A stretch of DNA of 48,190 bases from Aquidulcibacter sp. (GTDB lineage: Bacteria > Pseudomonadota > Alphaproteobacteria > Caulobacterales > Aquidulcibacteraceae): assembly GCA_027532555.1 (NCBI GenBank), contig JAPZTJ010000035.1:1-48190 (forward strand). The letters run 5' to 3'. Below the pieces are notes generated by a model, which had not been told where the DNA came from, searched no databases, and saw nothing but the letters and a program-made list of their open reading frames with translations. The first letter of the stretch is position 1. The number at the start of each line of letters is the position of its first letter. A program made the translations under genes and the position numbers. Below, one piece after another: positions 7,844-16,181 of the stretch.

Positions 7844-8915
7844 CAAATCCGGTGGCGGTCGCTTTGGTGGCCCCACAACCCTGAACCGCAAGCATGTCTT
7901 GCGGCTGATGGGCGCGGCAACTCTGGCGGGCCTTGCTCCGAGCCGCCAAGCTCTTGCGGAGACAGCCATTGCTCCCCAGACGCGGACCGCGCTGGCTAGT
8001 GGGGTCTTGCGGACGCCCGACACGGCGTTTGCAGGGCTGGAGGGCTACCCATACGCGCCAAATTATAGATCCGTCCGCCATCCGGCGCTCGGGGAACTAG
8101 CGCTGCACTATCTGGATGTCGGCCCGCGCGACGCCTCCCCTGTCGTGTTGCTGCACGGCCAGCCAAGCTGGTCCTATCTCTATCGGAAAGTTATTGTGCG
8201 ACTGCTGGCAGCGGGGCATCGGGTGATCGCGCCGGATATGATTGGCTATGGTAGGTCCGACAAGCCTGCGGCCCGGTCGGACTACAGCTACCAGCTGCAC
8301 CTCGATTGGTTGACTGAATTCCTGTCCGGCCTGGGGGGTAATCTCACTCTGGTCGTGCATGATTGGGGCGGACTGCTTGGGCTGCGCATCGCCGCAGAAA
8401 ACCCCGGCCTGTTCGTGCGACTTGTCGTGCTGGATACCAGCCTGAATGACGGCACTGATCGCGAGTCCCCGCAGTTCACGGCAGGCTTTGACCGCTGGCT
8501 TAAGATCCTAGAGCATGCGCCTGAGCTCAGATTTTCTGCCGTTATCGAGGCGCAAACAGAAACCACGCTCACGCCGGGCGCGCTTGCAGGCTATGACGCG
8601 CCGTTCCCGGACCGATCCTATCAGACAGGTGCTCGTGTGATGTCGAGCTTTATCCCGCGCACACCGGATATGGCGCAAGCGCGTGAGAATGGCCTCGCCC
8701 GAGCTCGGCTGCGCGACTGGCAGACCCCGGTTCTGATCGCATTCTCCGAGGGCTCGGCCCGCACTCACCCTGGCCAGCATGCGCTGCTCTCAGGATTATT
8801 CCCGGCCAGCCGCATCTGGCGGGATGCGACCATTGCTGGGGCGCATCACTTCCTGCCAGAGGATCGAGGCGAAGACGTTGGTGACCTGATCGCTACGTTC
8901 TGCGCTGCCACCTGA
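7833..8915 (+). CDS. Exported alpha/beta hydrolase resembling haloalkane dehalogenases (subfamily I)
   Basis: A 360-aa protein with an N-terminal signal (NRKHVLRLMGAATLAGLA, RK pair, possibly Tat) then a fold close to HLD-I dehalogenases: LLHGQPSWSYLYRK (oxyanion loop), VIAPDMIGYGRSDKP, and VVHDWGGLLGL with nucleophile Asp177 followed by Trp178, a halide-binding position. The catalytic histidine fits His339 in AGAHHFLPED. The usual catalytic acid (FSDxDP) is changed to FSEGSA, with Ser308 at that place, so dehalogenase activity is doubtful; Glu306 might substitute. Starts at a GTG that overlaps the receptor stop, preceded by GGAGGTGG. Cytoplasmic relatives lack an export signal, so its place beside a TonB receptor suggests periplasmic action on an imported compound. 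Confidence 0.75.
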   Translation: MSSDKSGGGRFGGPTTLNRKHVLRLMGAATLAGLAPSRQALAETAIAPQTRTALASGVLRTPDTAFAGLEGYPYAPNYRSVRHPALGELALHYLDVGPRDASPVVLLHGQPSWSYLYRKVIVRLLAAGHRVIAPDMIGYGRSDKPAARSDYSYQLHLDWLTEFLSGLGGNLTLVVHDWGGLLGLRIAAENPGLFVRLVVLDTSLNDGTDRESPQFTAGFDRWLKILEHAPELRFSAVIEAQTETTLTPGALAGYDAPFPDRSYQTGARVMSSFIPRTPDMAQARENGLARARLRDWQTPVLIAFSEGSARTHPGQHALLSGLFPASRIWRDATIAGAHHFLPEDRGEDVGDLIATFCAAT

Positions 8916-8957
8916 CAACCGACCTTGTTGTTCATCTTGAAAGGGATCTGTCCACGG

Positions 8958-10295
8958 TCAGGTTGCCTGGTCGAGAAGAGCGACAATAGCTTTGCGAAAG
9001 CCACCGGCAGCGGCCGCCACGATCTGCGGATTGGTGGCGAGTGGCAGCCGGTCTGTCTCTATATGGTGCAGGCGTCCGGCTCCGAACACACCTAACGCTC
9101 GAGTATAGCCTTCGGCGAGGATGTGGGCGAGTTCACCGGCCGCTCCAGCCTCAACCGGATAGGGTGCCTCAAGCCCCGCCTGACCGGCAAAGCACTTCTG
9201 GAGCACCGGCAGCATCGAGCGCGGTCCCACCAGGAAACGTTGTGGGTCAGCGCTTGGGAGGGCGCGCAGTGGGCCAAGATCGTGAAAATCGGTCGTTGCG
9301 ATGTTGGCACCCAAATGCACCCATAGCGCGACCTCTTGCGGACGGGGCGCGGCCGAACTCTTCAGGAACGCGTCCATGCCTTGATTGTCATACTCATGGC
9401 CGGAGGCTGATACGAACAGGAGACTCCGCTGCGGCCAGCGGGTAGCGGCCCAGCGAGCCAGGTCAAGGAAGATTGCCACACCAGGACCGCGCTCTCCGGC
9501 ACAGACTGTCCAGCCGGAGCGCGGGGTTGATACCACCAGCATCGGGCCGATCCCGGGCTTTCGTGCGATCAGTGTTTGCGCGGTCCGGCGACTACCTGTT
9601 CCCGTGATGGTGAGTGTCAAATCTGAACCGCGCCGGATCAACTCCACCAGCGGTGCTAGCGGTCGTGGTCCCACCACGGCCATCGGCACCGACACAGCCG
9701 GCGCATCAGCCGGTGCGTTGAGAACGATGGTCTCGCCAGTTGGCCCGTGCGTGACTGCCACTACAGCCCGCGCCCCCGCCGCGACGGCAGCGCGAACTGC
9801 CTCGATTGTTGTCGGCGTCATGAGAGCGGAATGGCGCCGGTGTGGCAGCATGACGACCGCGATCCTTCCTGCAACTCGGGCGAGGTCCGAGGGATCCGCC
9901 ACCAGAGCGGCTGGGGCCGTAATGCCGCCCTCTGGGGTTGGCACCACGATTGCTTGTGGTTCCACCGCTACCCTTCTGTTCTGCGCCACCAGGTCGGCGC
10001 GGTCGACCTCAAAGGCGGGGGCCTGAACTGCTGCATAGCTGACCGTGAAGCCCAGAGCGGCCAATTGCTCCGCCATCCATAGGCGTACTGCCTCATCGCC
10101 CGGTCCGCCGGACCGCTTCGTCCCGAACCCGTCATAGCGGGCAAGATCAGCAGCAATCGCGGCCGGATCGCTGCCTGCGTCGGCAGCGGCCGGACTGCCG
10201 ACTGTTGCACAGGCTGATGCCGGCAGCGGCGCGCCCAGCGCCGCGCCCAGCAATGCGGCCGGAGCAATAAGGGCGTCGCGACGGGCCAGCGACAT
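8958..10295 (-). CDS. Tat-exported M28-like protein with altered metal site (B)
   Basis: A 445-aa protein with a signal peptide (ARRDALIAPAALLGAALG) and a peptidase M28/PA-insert layout similar in length to aminopeptidases. The strand that normally carries the HxD zinc ligands reads VVSTPRSGW, and the GADDN segment reads GERGPGVA, so at least two usual ligands are missing. An ASGHEY segment, an HLGAN segment and a C-terminal HHIETD remain. The start ATG at 10295 overlaps the previous stop (TGATG), which excludes the longer reading from 10328. It is the last gene of a four-gene coupled operon with 10295-11626, the GntR gene and an SxxK hydrolase. It may be a non-peptidase binding protein or use a different mechanism. 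Confidence 0.65.
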   Translation of the reverse strand: MSLARRDALIAPAALLGAALGAPLPASACATVGSPAAADAGSDPAAIAADLARYDGFGTKRSGGPGDEAVRLWMAEQLAALGFTVSYAAVQAPAFEVDRADLVAQNRRVAVEPQAIVVPTPEGGITAPAALVADPSDLARVAGRIAVVMLPHRRHSALMTPTTIEAVRAAVAAGARAVVAVTHGPTGETIVLNAPADAPAVSVPMAVVGPRPLAPLVELIRRGSDLTLTITGTGSRRTAQTLIARKPGIGPMLVVSTPRSGWTVCAGERGPGVAIFLDLARWAATRWPQRSLLFVSASGHEYDNQGMDAFLKSSAAPRPQEVALWVHLGANIATTDFHDLGPLRALPSADPQRFLVGPRSMLPVLQKCFAGQAGLEAPYPVEAGAAGELAHILAEGYTRALGVFGAGRLHHIETDRLPLATNPQIVAAAAGGFRKAIVALLDQAT

Positions 10296-11626
10296 CAACG
10301 GGCCTCCGTTTCCAGTGCGAGGATGCACTGTTGTAATGCCCGTCCTACTGACTCAAGGAGTTCAGGCCCTGTTACGAATGGCAGATCGTTTGGTGCATGG
10401 AAATAGGCGTGTGCGCCCTCGAACCCAAAAGCGCGGTAGCCGGCCTCGAACATCAAAGCGAGCTCACCGCGTGCCGTGGTTGCCCGGCGGGGCGTCAGGT
10501 TCTCCACGCCTGCAAACCGGCTCTGGAGGAGAGACAGCAGGCGATCATCATTGGTCAGGAGTTGGGTACCGAGCTGTCGCCGCCCGTTGGCGCGCAGCCC
10601 CGTAGGACCGCGCTCGAACCCGTAAACAGCGATAGATGCGCCAAGGTGGATCCAGGCCAGAGTTTCAGTCGGGGAGGGCGCAGCATCCTCCAGATAGCTC
10701 TTCTTACCCGCACCATAGAGTTCATGGCCCGATGAGGCGATGAAGGTCGCACTGACCGGGCTCTCGCCAGCCCGGCCCGCCATCCAGCGCGCCAACCCCA
10801 GAAACAGCGCCACGCCGGGTCCTCGTTCGCCCGCCGAGGCAAACCAGGCGCTGGTCGGTGTTGAGACGACAATCCGGCGGGGCCCGCGTTCCAGCCGCCC
10901 TTCGACCTTGTAGGCTTGCGCATCCGGGGTCCTGGTCGATTCGATCAAGAGCTGCGTCTGAGCCCCGCGCACCGCGGCGGCGCGCAGGAATTCCATGTGT
11001 TTGCTGCCCACCAGCATGACAGGCAGCGGCAGTGGTGTGCGTAATCCGTGACCAAACAACTCGCCGCTCGGAGTCACCGTCACGGCCACAACAGCCCGTG
11101 TGCCTCGATCCGAGAGACGCGTCAGATTAGCGGAGAGGCGGGCAAGACCGCCAATACCGTCTACTTCCAGACAAGCGATGCTCCCGGGGCCTGCCGCCTC
11201 GGCCAAACGCAGGGGGCCACTCACTCCGTCCGCGCCAGTTGGAACCGGATCCCACAATGGATAGGCGTCCAGCGGTGCGAACTTCATGCCGTCGACCGCC
11301 AGCCTGTGTGCGGTCAAGTCATGTCGCTCGAACCCGAACGGGAGCCGCCGCACGACATGACCAGCCCGCTCCAGCTCCCGCGCAATCCAATCGGAGCGGG
11401 CAAGGTCGCCGGGAGTGCCGGTGCGATGGCTGTCATGGCTGGCGTAATATTCCAGATCAGCATAGAGAGCCGCACCTGAGAGCGGGTCAGAGGGGTTCAT
11501 GTTTGCTGCAGCGGCGGCTTGCCGCGTCGCACAGGCGGACACCAGACTAGGCAAGCCGACCAACACCGCCCTACGTGACAGGCGCAGCAAGCTGGGATTA
11601 GACAGGGGTGCCAAGGTTGGTGTCAT
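10295..11626 (-). CDS. Tat-exported M28-like lipoprotein with altered metal site (A)
   Basis: A 443-aa paralogue of the downstream gene. The N-terminus has a twin-arginine motif (SRRAVLVG) followed by a lipobox-like LVSAC, so it is probably a Tat-exported lipoprotein. The M28 core is recognisable (VVSTPTSAWF, ERGPGVALFLGLARW, SSGHELYGAG, WIHLGASIA, and HAYFHAPNDLP near the C-terminus), but the HxD and GADDN ligand motifs are replaced exactly as in its neighbour. The shared replacements mean the change is conserved, not random decay. Its ATG overlaps the gntR stop by four bases. Role inferred from context: processing or binding of a substrate in the periplasm. Confidence 0.65.
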   Translation of the reverse strand: MTPTLAPLSNPSLLRLSRRAVLVGLPSLVSACATRQAAAAANMNPSDPLSGAALYADLEYYASHDSHRTGTPGDLARSDWIARELERAGHVVRRLPFGFERHDLTAHRLAVDGMKFAPLDAYPLWDPVPTGADGVSGPLRLAEAAGPGSIACLEVDGIGGLARLSANLTRLSDRGTRAVVAVTVTPSGELFGHGLRTPLPLPVMLVGSKHMEFLRAAAVRGAQTQLLIESTRTPDAQAYKVEGRLERGPRRIVVSTPTSAWFASAGERGPGVALFLGLARWMAGRAGESPVSATFIASSGHELYGAGKKSYLEDAAPSPTETLAWIHLGASIAVYGFERGPTGLRANGRRQLGTQLLTNDDRLLSLLQSRFAGVENLTPRRATTARGELALMFEAGYRAFGFEGAHAYFHAPNDLPFVTGPELLESVGRALQQCILALETEAR

Positions 11627-12321
11627 GGATCGACCGAAGGGAAGAGCTGCGGAAAGGCATGAAGAGCATCGGCTAGAGTGGCATAAGCGACTTCGCGTGC
11701 ACCATCTCCTGCCAGTCCTGGATCACGGGCAGCTAGACCATTGGACAGTTTCCGCCAGGCCACATAATGGCGCATCGTGTCGTGCACCTGCGAGACGGCG
11801 AAGTAGCTGATGTGCCAGGACGTACGCTGCATACACTCATCGAACAGTCCGCAAACATAGTCCGAACGCGACGCGGCCGCGAGCAGATTTAGCGCGGCAG
11901 AGGCGTTGCGCATGATGGTGCGGGTAATCTGCATGTCGCCATGCGCTTGTTCGATCAAGGGTAGGATCGTGGCTATGCTGGCGCAGGCGCTCTGGATTGT
12001 AGCCGGCGAGGCCCGACGTGCCGCCAGTCGGGCAACGAGACCGTAGACTGCAGCCCGAGCCTCGAACATCTCCACGATCTCATTGGTCGTTGGCTCGGCG
12101 ACTTTCGCCCCCCGATAGCTTTCGATCGAGACAAGACGATCCGATTGTAGCAGACGCAGAGCCTCGCGCACCGGCCCGCGACTGGTGCAAAACCGGGCAC
12201 CGACATCGCGCTCGACGATCCGCTCACCGGGTTTGAGATTGCCCGCCAGAATATCATTGCGCAAGGCCCGCGCGATCTGTTCGGGGGAAAAGCGGGAGGG
12301 ACGCGGGTGCGGGTTGGTCAT
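11623..12321 (-). CDS. FadR-subfamily (FCD) GntR transcriptional regulator
   Basis: A 232-aa regulator. Residues about 8-75 form a GntR winged helix (FSPEQIARALRNDILAG, LKPGERIVERDV, SRGPVREALRLL), and the rest is an all-helical FCD effector domain with a possible metal-binding histidine set. FCD regulators usually repress catabolic genes until a pathway acid or metabolite binds. It is embedded in the operon, with ATGA overlaps on both sides. Three palindromes TGGTCAT-N5-ATGACCA on the promoters of this block, one of them in front of its own operon, are its probable operators. The effector is unknown. Confidence 0.85.
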   Translation of the reverse strand: MTNPHPRPSRFSPEQIARALRNDILAGNLKPGERIVERDVGARFCTSRGPVREALRLLQSDRLVSIESYRGAKVAEPTTNEIVEMFEARAAVYGLVARLAARRASPATIQSACASIATILPLIEQAHGDMQITRTIMRNASAALNLLAAASRSDYVCGLFDECMQRTSWHISYFAVSQVHDTMRHYVAWRKLSNGLAARDPGLAGDGAREVAYATLADALHAFPQLFPSVDP

Positions 12322-13490
12322 GGCGATGGTCCAGGCGCTGGCGACGGACCCGGCGCGGCAGCGGGTTCAGATCCGGACAGCAGGTGATTGAAGAATACGG
12401 TGTCATAAGCAGAACCCGCGAGCTTGACAATGACAAGTCCGCGCGAGCGGATAATGAACATCTTCATGTTCCCGAGTCCCCATGCGATCAACATGTCCTC
12501 GGGTGCCGACGGTACGATGTTGCCGCCATCTGCCAACTGTGCGTGGATCGGTGCTTCCAGCGGCAGGCGATCCTCCCCGGCAGCATAGCTGTCGAGGACT
12601 TGCCGGTTCAGCCAGAAGCCAAGACCATAGCCTGCAAACGCGGGTGAGGGAGAGGTCCCGCACCGCGCAATCAGATCCCCCGGGATCAGTTGTTTACCCC
12701 GCCACTGCCCCCGTTGCATTATGAACTGGCCATAGAGCAGCCAGTCCCGGGCCGTGAACGAAGCGCCGCCGCTGAGATTGGGTTTGCCACGTGCATCGCG
12801 CAACCAGGCCCCAGTCCGGGCGCCGATCCTGGAGAGCACGCGGTCCTGCAGATAGGCAACCGGATCGCGCCCGCCGACAATGGTCCCATCCGCACCGATG
12901 ACACCGCCGGTCTTTAGTTCGAAATAGGCGTTGAAGGCCTGGAAGCCGGTTGGTCCGTAGACGGCTGCCGTGCCTGGCGGGCGCGCAACCGGGGCAACCA
13001 AGGCCTGGTCGTAAGAATCAACCCGGTTCAACTCGAGTCCCACAGCCTGCATGGAGCCGAGACCATGCGAGAGCGCGATTAGGTCGCGCACGCGGATGTC
13101 GGACTTCTGTGACTGCTCCGTGCGCCAAGTGGAAATGGCTGTCGCAGCAGGCTCGTCAAGATCAATCAGTCCGTCTGCCTGGGCTGCTGCGGCGATCGCA
13201 CACGCAAAGCTCTTGGTGCCGGAGGCCAAAAACTCGACCCTGTCCGCCGCGCCCGGCGCCGCATAACGCTCCAGTATGATCCGGCCATCCTGCTGGATGA
13301 TCAGCGCCCGGGTTCCGGTTGCCATTGCGTGGCGAGCGGCCGCTTCCAGTCCGACCGGTGATACTGGTCGGGAAACCGGCGGCATTCCCTCAGTCGACGT
13401 CTGTCGGGACACTGACGGGGCCGCGCACGCCCCCGCGATTGCGAGCAGCAGACACACCGATGCCCGGGCAATGGTTTGACAATTTGTCAT
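12318..13490 (-). CDS. Exported SxxK serine hydrolase (beta-lactamase/esterase family)
   Basis: A 390-aa hydrolase matching the C-terminal domain of the 2799-5405 fusion over its length: LASGTKSFACA with Ser90 and Lys93, YGPTGFQAFNAYFELK, and a shared C-terminal stretch GNMKMFII(R/K)SRGLV. It lacks the propeller. The N-terminus (ASVCLLLAIAGACA) is a signal peptide, perhaps lipidated. The tail is Pro-rich (PGPSPAPGPSP). Longer in-frame starts at 13580 and 13502 lie beyond or inside the operator, so the ATG at 13490 is chosen; it has no Shine-Dalgarno and begins six bases past the operator, suggesting a leaderless or very short 5' end. First gene of the operon, overlapping gntR by four bases. 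Confidence 0.7.
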   Translation of the reverse strand: MTNCQTIARASVCLLLAIAGACAAPSVSRQTSTEGMPPVSRPVSPVGLEAAARHAMATGTRALIIQQDGRIILERYAAPGAADRVEFLASGTKSFACAIAAAAQADGLIDLDEPAATAISTWRTEQSQKSDIRVRDLIALSHGLGSMQAVGLELNRVDSYDQALVAPVARPPGTAAVYGPTGFQAFNAYFELKTGGVIGADGTIVGGRDPVAYLQDRVLSRIGARTGAWLRDARGKPNLSGGASFTARDWLLYGQFIMQRGQWRGKQLIPGDLIARCGTSPSPAFAGYGLGFWLNRQVLDSYAAGEDRLPLEAPIHAQLADGGNIVPSAPEDMLIAWGLGNMKMFIIRSRGLVIVKLAGSAYDTVFFNHLLSGSEPAAAPGPSPAPGPSP

Positions 13491-13514
13491 CAATTTGGTC
13501 ATAATTAATGACCA
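13476..13514. promoter_or_regulatory. Divergent promoter region with GntR-type operator, site 3
   Basis: The palindrome TGGTCATAATTAATGACCA (13496-13514) is perfect in its 7-bp arms. For rightward transcription TTGACA (13476-13481) stands 18 bp before CATAAT (13500-13505), placing the operator on the -10 as at sites 1 and 2. The same site lies just upstream of the leftward hydrolase-gntR operon, so a bound dimer could control both directions, including the regulator gene itself. Confidence 0.7.
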
Positions 13515-13582
13515 TACAGTTCTGGGCTGGACATTCAAGCCCAAAAAAATAGGATGCAAGCCGCTCCAAGGAGGTACCATCG

Positions 13583-14947
13583 ATGACTATGCCTGTCGAC
13601 CGCAACCTAGAGCCAGATGAGATCGCCCCGTTTCGCGGCCTCAGTCGGCGGTCCGTGACTGGCTGCCTTGCCGCTGCGCTGACGTCCATGCCGTGTGCAT
13701 CAGCGGCGAGGCCGATGCAGAGTGTCGATGCGGCATTCGATTACCTCTATCCCCTGTTCGAGTTTTCTCGCGCGCTGCGCAGGTCCACCCGGCCACTCAA
13801 TCAGATCACCCATCGCACCACGCTCAGCACCGCTGCCCATCGGGCCGTGACGATGCCGAACAATGACTGCCTCTACTCCTCCGCTTTTCTTGATCTAGCG
13901 GCCGGGCCAGCGCTGATCACCACCAGGGACGAGACCCGACGCTACTGGTCATTGGCCTTCATGAGCGCCCACACCGATAACTTTACGATCCTGGGCACAC
14001 GGACTACCGGGGGACGTGGCGGGCGCTATCTGCTGGTGGCTCCGGACTGGCGCGGACCGATTCCACGCGGCGTTTCCCTTCTCCGCGCTCCGACGACCGA
14101 CGTCTGGATGCTGGGGAGGGTTCTGGTTACAGGTGAAGGGGATCTCCCAGCAGCTCGTGCTGTCCAGCAAGGGTTGGGACTGGAAATGCCGCCCGCACCA
14201 CCCGAGCGATGGCTCCGGGCCGGCGCGTTGGCTGTGAACAAACCGGAAGACATCCTATCGGTCGGAAACGAACTCCTTGGCCGAAGCCCAAATGCTGCCG
14301 ACACACGCCGGGGTAGACGCCACGCAGCCTGGGGTGTGATACCCGGCCAGCTTGATGCAGCCGCGCGCCTGTCCACGGCGCAGCGAGCCGCGTGGCAAAA
14401 CGCGATACTGGAGGGGCTTGACAGATTGAGGGCGACCTATCTGGCGCGGCCGGTTGGCCAGAGCTGGGCCCGCTTGGGGTCGCGAATTGGGAGTATCCGT
14501 GCCAGCGACACCGAGCGGGCTGCTGTCGCGTTGGGCGGGCTGGCAGCGCTGCCACAGGAGGAGGCCGTATACTTTACGACCGGGCAGGACGACCAGGGTT
14601 CGGCCCTCGACCCGGCTGGCACTTACGAGATGATCATTCCTACGGACTTACCCTTGCGCGGCTTCTGGTCACTGTCGCTCTACGAGCGACACACGGATGG
14701 TCGGTACTTCTTCGTTGACAATCCGATCGGCCGCTACGCGATTTCAGACCGGACCGGCGGCGTACTGCGTCGGTCGGATGGCGCCATCGTGGTGCGTATC
14801 CAGCGGACAGCTCCGCCGCCAGGGATGTCGAACTGGCTCCCGTCGGCTCCTGGCCCGATGTTGCTTTCGTTCAGAGCGTACCTCCCGGGCGATGGCATGT
14901 TGCGGACTGACTGGTTACCTCCTCCAATTCGTCGGACTACGGGATAG
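13583..14947 (+). CDS. Tat-exported DUF1254/DUF1214 protein
   Basis: A 454-aa protein with an N-terminal twin-arginine signal (LSRRSVTGCLAAALTS). The DUF1254 part includes DYLYPLFEFSRALR and the conserved MPNNDCLYSSAFLDLAAGP with YWSLAFMSAHTDNF; the DUF1214 part includes GFWSLSLYERHTDGRYF and NPIGRYAISDRT. The family is widespread next to catabolic genes but its biochemical function is not established. AAGGAGG at 13567-13573 fixes the start. It is divergent from the hydrolase-gntR operon and shares operator site 3, so it belongs to the same regulon. Confidence 0.8.
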   Translation: MTMPVDRNLEPDEIAPFRGLSRRSVTGCLAAALTSMPCASAARPMQSVDAAFDYLYPLFEFSRALRRSTRPLNQITHRTTLSTAAHRAVTMPNNDCLYSSAFLDLAAGPALITTRDETRRYWSLAFMSAHTDNFTILGTRTTGGRGGRYLLVAPDWRGPIPRGVSLLRAPTTDVWMLGRVLVTGEGDLPAARAVQQGLGLEMPPAPPERWLRAGALAVNKPEDILSVGNELLGRSPNAADTRRGRRHAAWGVIPGQLDAAARLSTAQRAAWQNAILEGLDRLRATYLARPVGQSWARLGSRIGSIRASDTERAAVALGGLAALPQEEAVYFTTGQDDQGSALDPAGTYEMIIPTDLPLRGFWSLSLYERHTDGRYFFVDNPIGRYAISDRTGGVLRRSDGAIVVRIQRTAPPPGMSNWLPSAPGPMLLSFRAYLPGDGMLRTDWLPPPIRRTTG

Positions 14948-15415
14948 TGTCCCGATGGGAGGGGAAGCTTTGGCTGGGCCAGCGTGATTCCTGTGAGGGC
15001 CGGGCTGATCACGCCATGGGTACTACCGAGAGCATGACGAAGGGAACATGGCTGACCGGGGCCATGGATCCAAGCGTCATGTATCGGGCACGCCGGATGG
15101 CCCATTCATCGTTAGCGCCGAGCGCCCCTTTGATGGGCGAAGTTGCAAATCCACTGCCGAGAATTTGGCACTTAAATTGGCCGGCTCAGGGCCATTTGAA
15201 ACGAACGCCGTTCGCGACGATTAGCGCCTCATTGAAACCAATTGCCTGAACCATGGCTTAGATAGCGACAATCCTTCATGGAAGTGCGCTTCAAAGGCAG
15301 GATCTATGGTGGCATTCGAGGCCCGAGCTCCACTAATCGGACCAGCAGAAATCGATCAAGTTCTGCCAAAATCGGACCTCTAAAGCGTCTATTTTTCTGT
15401 GAATAGGTACATGCT
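14948..15415. other. Intergenic region without a supportable gene
   Basis: Short ORFs on both strands give low-complexity translations with no recognisable domain, and none has a convincing ribosome-binding site. The region marks the drop from the GC-rich block to the more AT-rich debris region and may contain an old junction. Confidence 0.4.
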
Positions 15416-15593
15416 CTAGTCCATCCCCATCTCCCCCAACACCCAATCAGCCGCCGCCTGGGCTTTGCTCGCAGCCGTCAGAAACGAAGATGGATTATCG
15501 CCCAGCGCTTTGAGCCATCCATCAATATAGGCGGCATGATCTTCAAGGTGATCAGCAGGAAGGCCAATGTGCGCACCGATAAAGGCACTAGCT
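15416..15593 (-). pseudogene. ArdC C-terminal fragment (copy 1)
   Basis: The last ~58 codons of an ArdC-type antirestriction protein (AFIGAHIGLPADHLEDHAAY, then IDGWLKALGDNPSSF and ADWVLGEM) nearly identical to the end of the longer copy at 17524-18140. Upstream the homology stops abruptly at a CTAG tetranucleotide, where repeat A begins. The reading frame runs on into the repeat, giving a chimeric ORF that is unlikely to be a real protein. Confidence 0.75.
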
Positions 15594-15960
15594 GTTTGAT
15601 CCCGGAGTTTGATGGTGTCCCGGTCCCGGTGTCGCGGTGGCGACGGGGCGTAACAGCATCCGGAACAAGGCGAGGGTCGGAAACCGACCTGGTGGCACAC
15701 AAGGGCTTGGCGCGGGCAGGAGCCACACCGCTTTAGTGGGGCGACAACTCGGGCCCTTGAATTCGAAGAATGGTGGGACACGCCGCCGGAGGCAGTTTTC
15801 AAGCCACGTCAACGCGTCTCCCGAGACGGGCAACAAAGGTCAGTCGGGTAAGTCAGACATTTCAAAGGAGATTAAGGACCAGCTTGGATAAGGCAAATGC
15901 GACTTCTATCATCGTCTTCAGGAGGGCATACTGAGATCAAGTCTATAAGACCACTAGCAA
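15588..15960. repeat. Dispersed ~370-bp repeat A, copy 1
   Basis: Starts at CTAG followed by TGTTTGATCCCGGAG and stays near-identical to 19995-20365 in the same orientation for about 300 bp, then diverges gradually. A GGTCGG-AAA-CCGACC hairpin lies inside at about 15676-15690. It contains several overlapping ORFs on both strands but no recognisable protein; reading-frame differences and an 18-bp indel near 15721-15740 argue against coding. Function unknown. Confidence 0.7.
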
Positions 15961-16181
15961 ATCTTGCGAGCCGTGGCCTGCCGATCAATGGAGTGCAGAC
16001 TAGAACACCAACTGACCTGATTCCCCAGGTGATTGCTTCGCTTGGCTGAGATCCTCTTAATCTCCGAACACATTACTGCTTAAATGGTTTTTGGTGCATG
16101 GCGCAAAGCTAATCCCTCTTGACACAGCCAAAGGCGCAAAATCGCGGCATAGATCAATAAGGTGAGAAAACGCTCAGCAAA

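Noticed and set aside
15588-15802. Long minus-strand ORF joining repeat A to the ArdC end as one 128-aa protein
   Set aside because: The two parts have separate copies elsewhere with different partners, so the frame is an accidental fusion at the CTAG junction.
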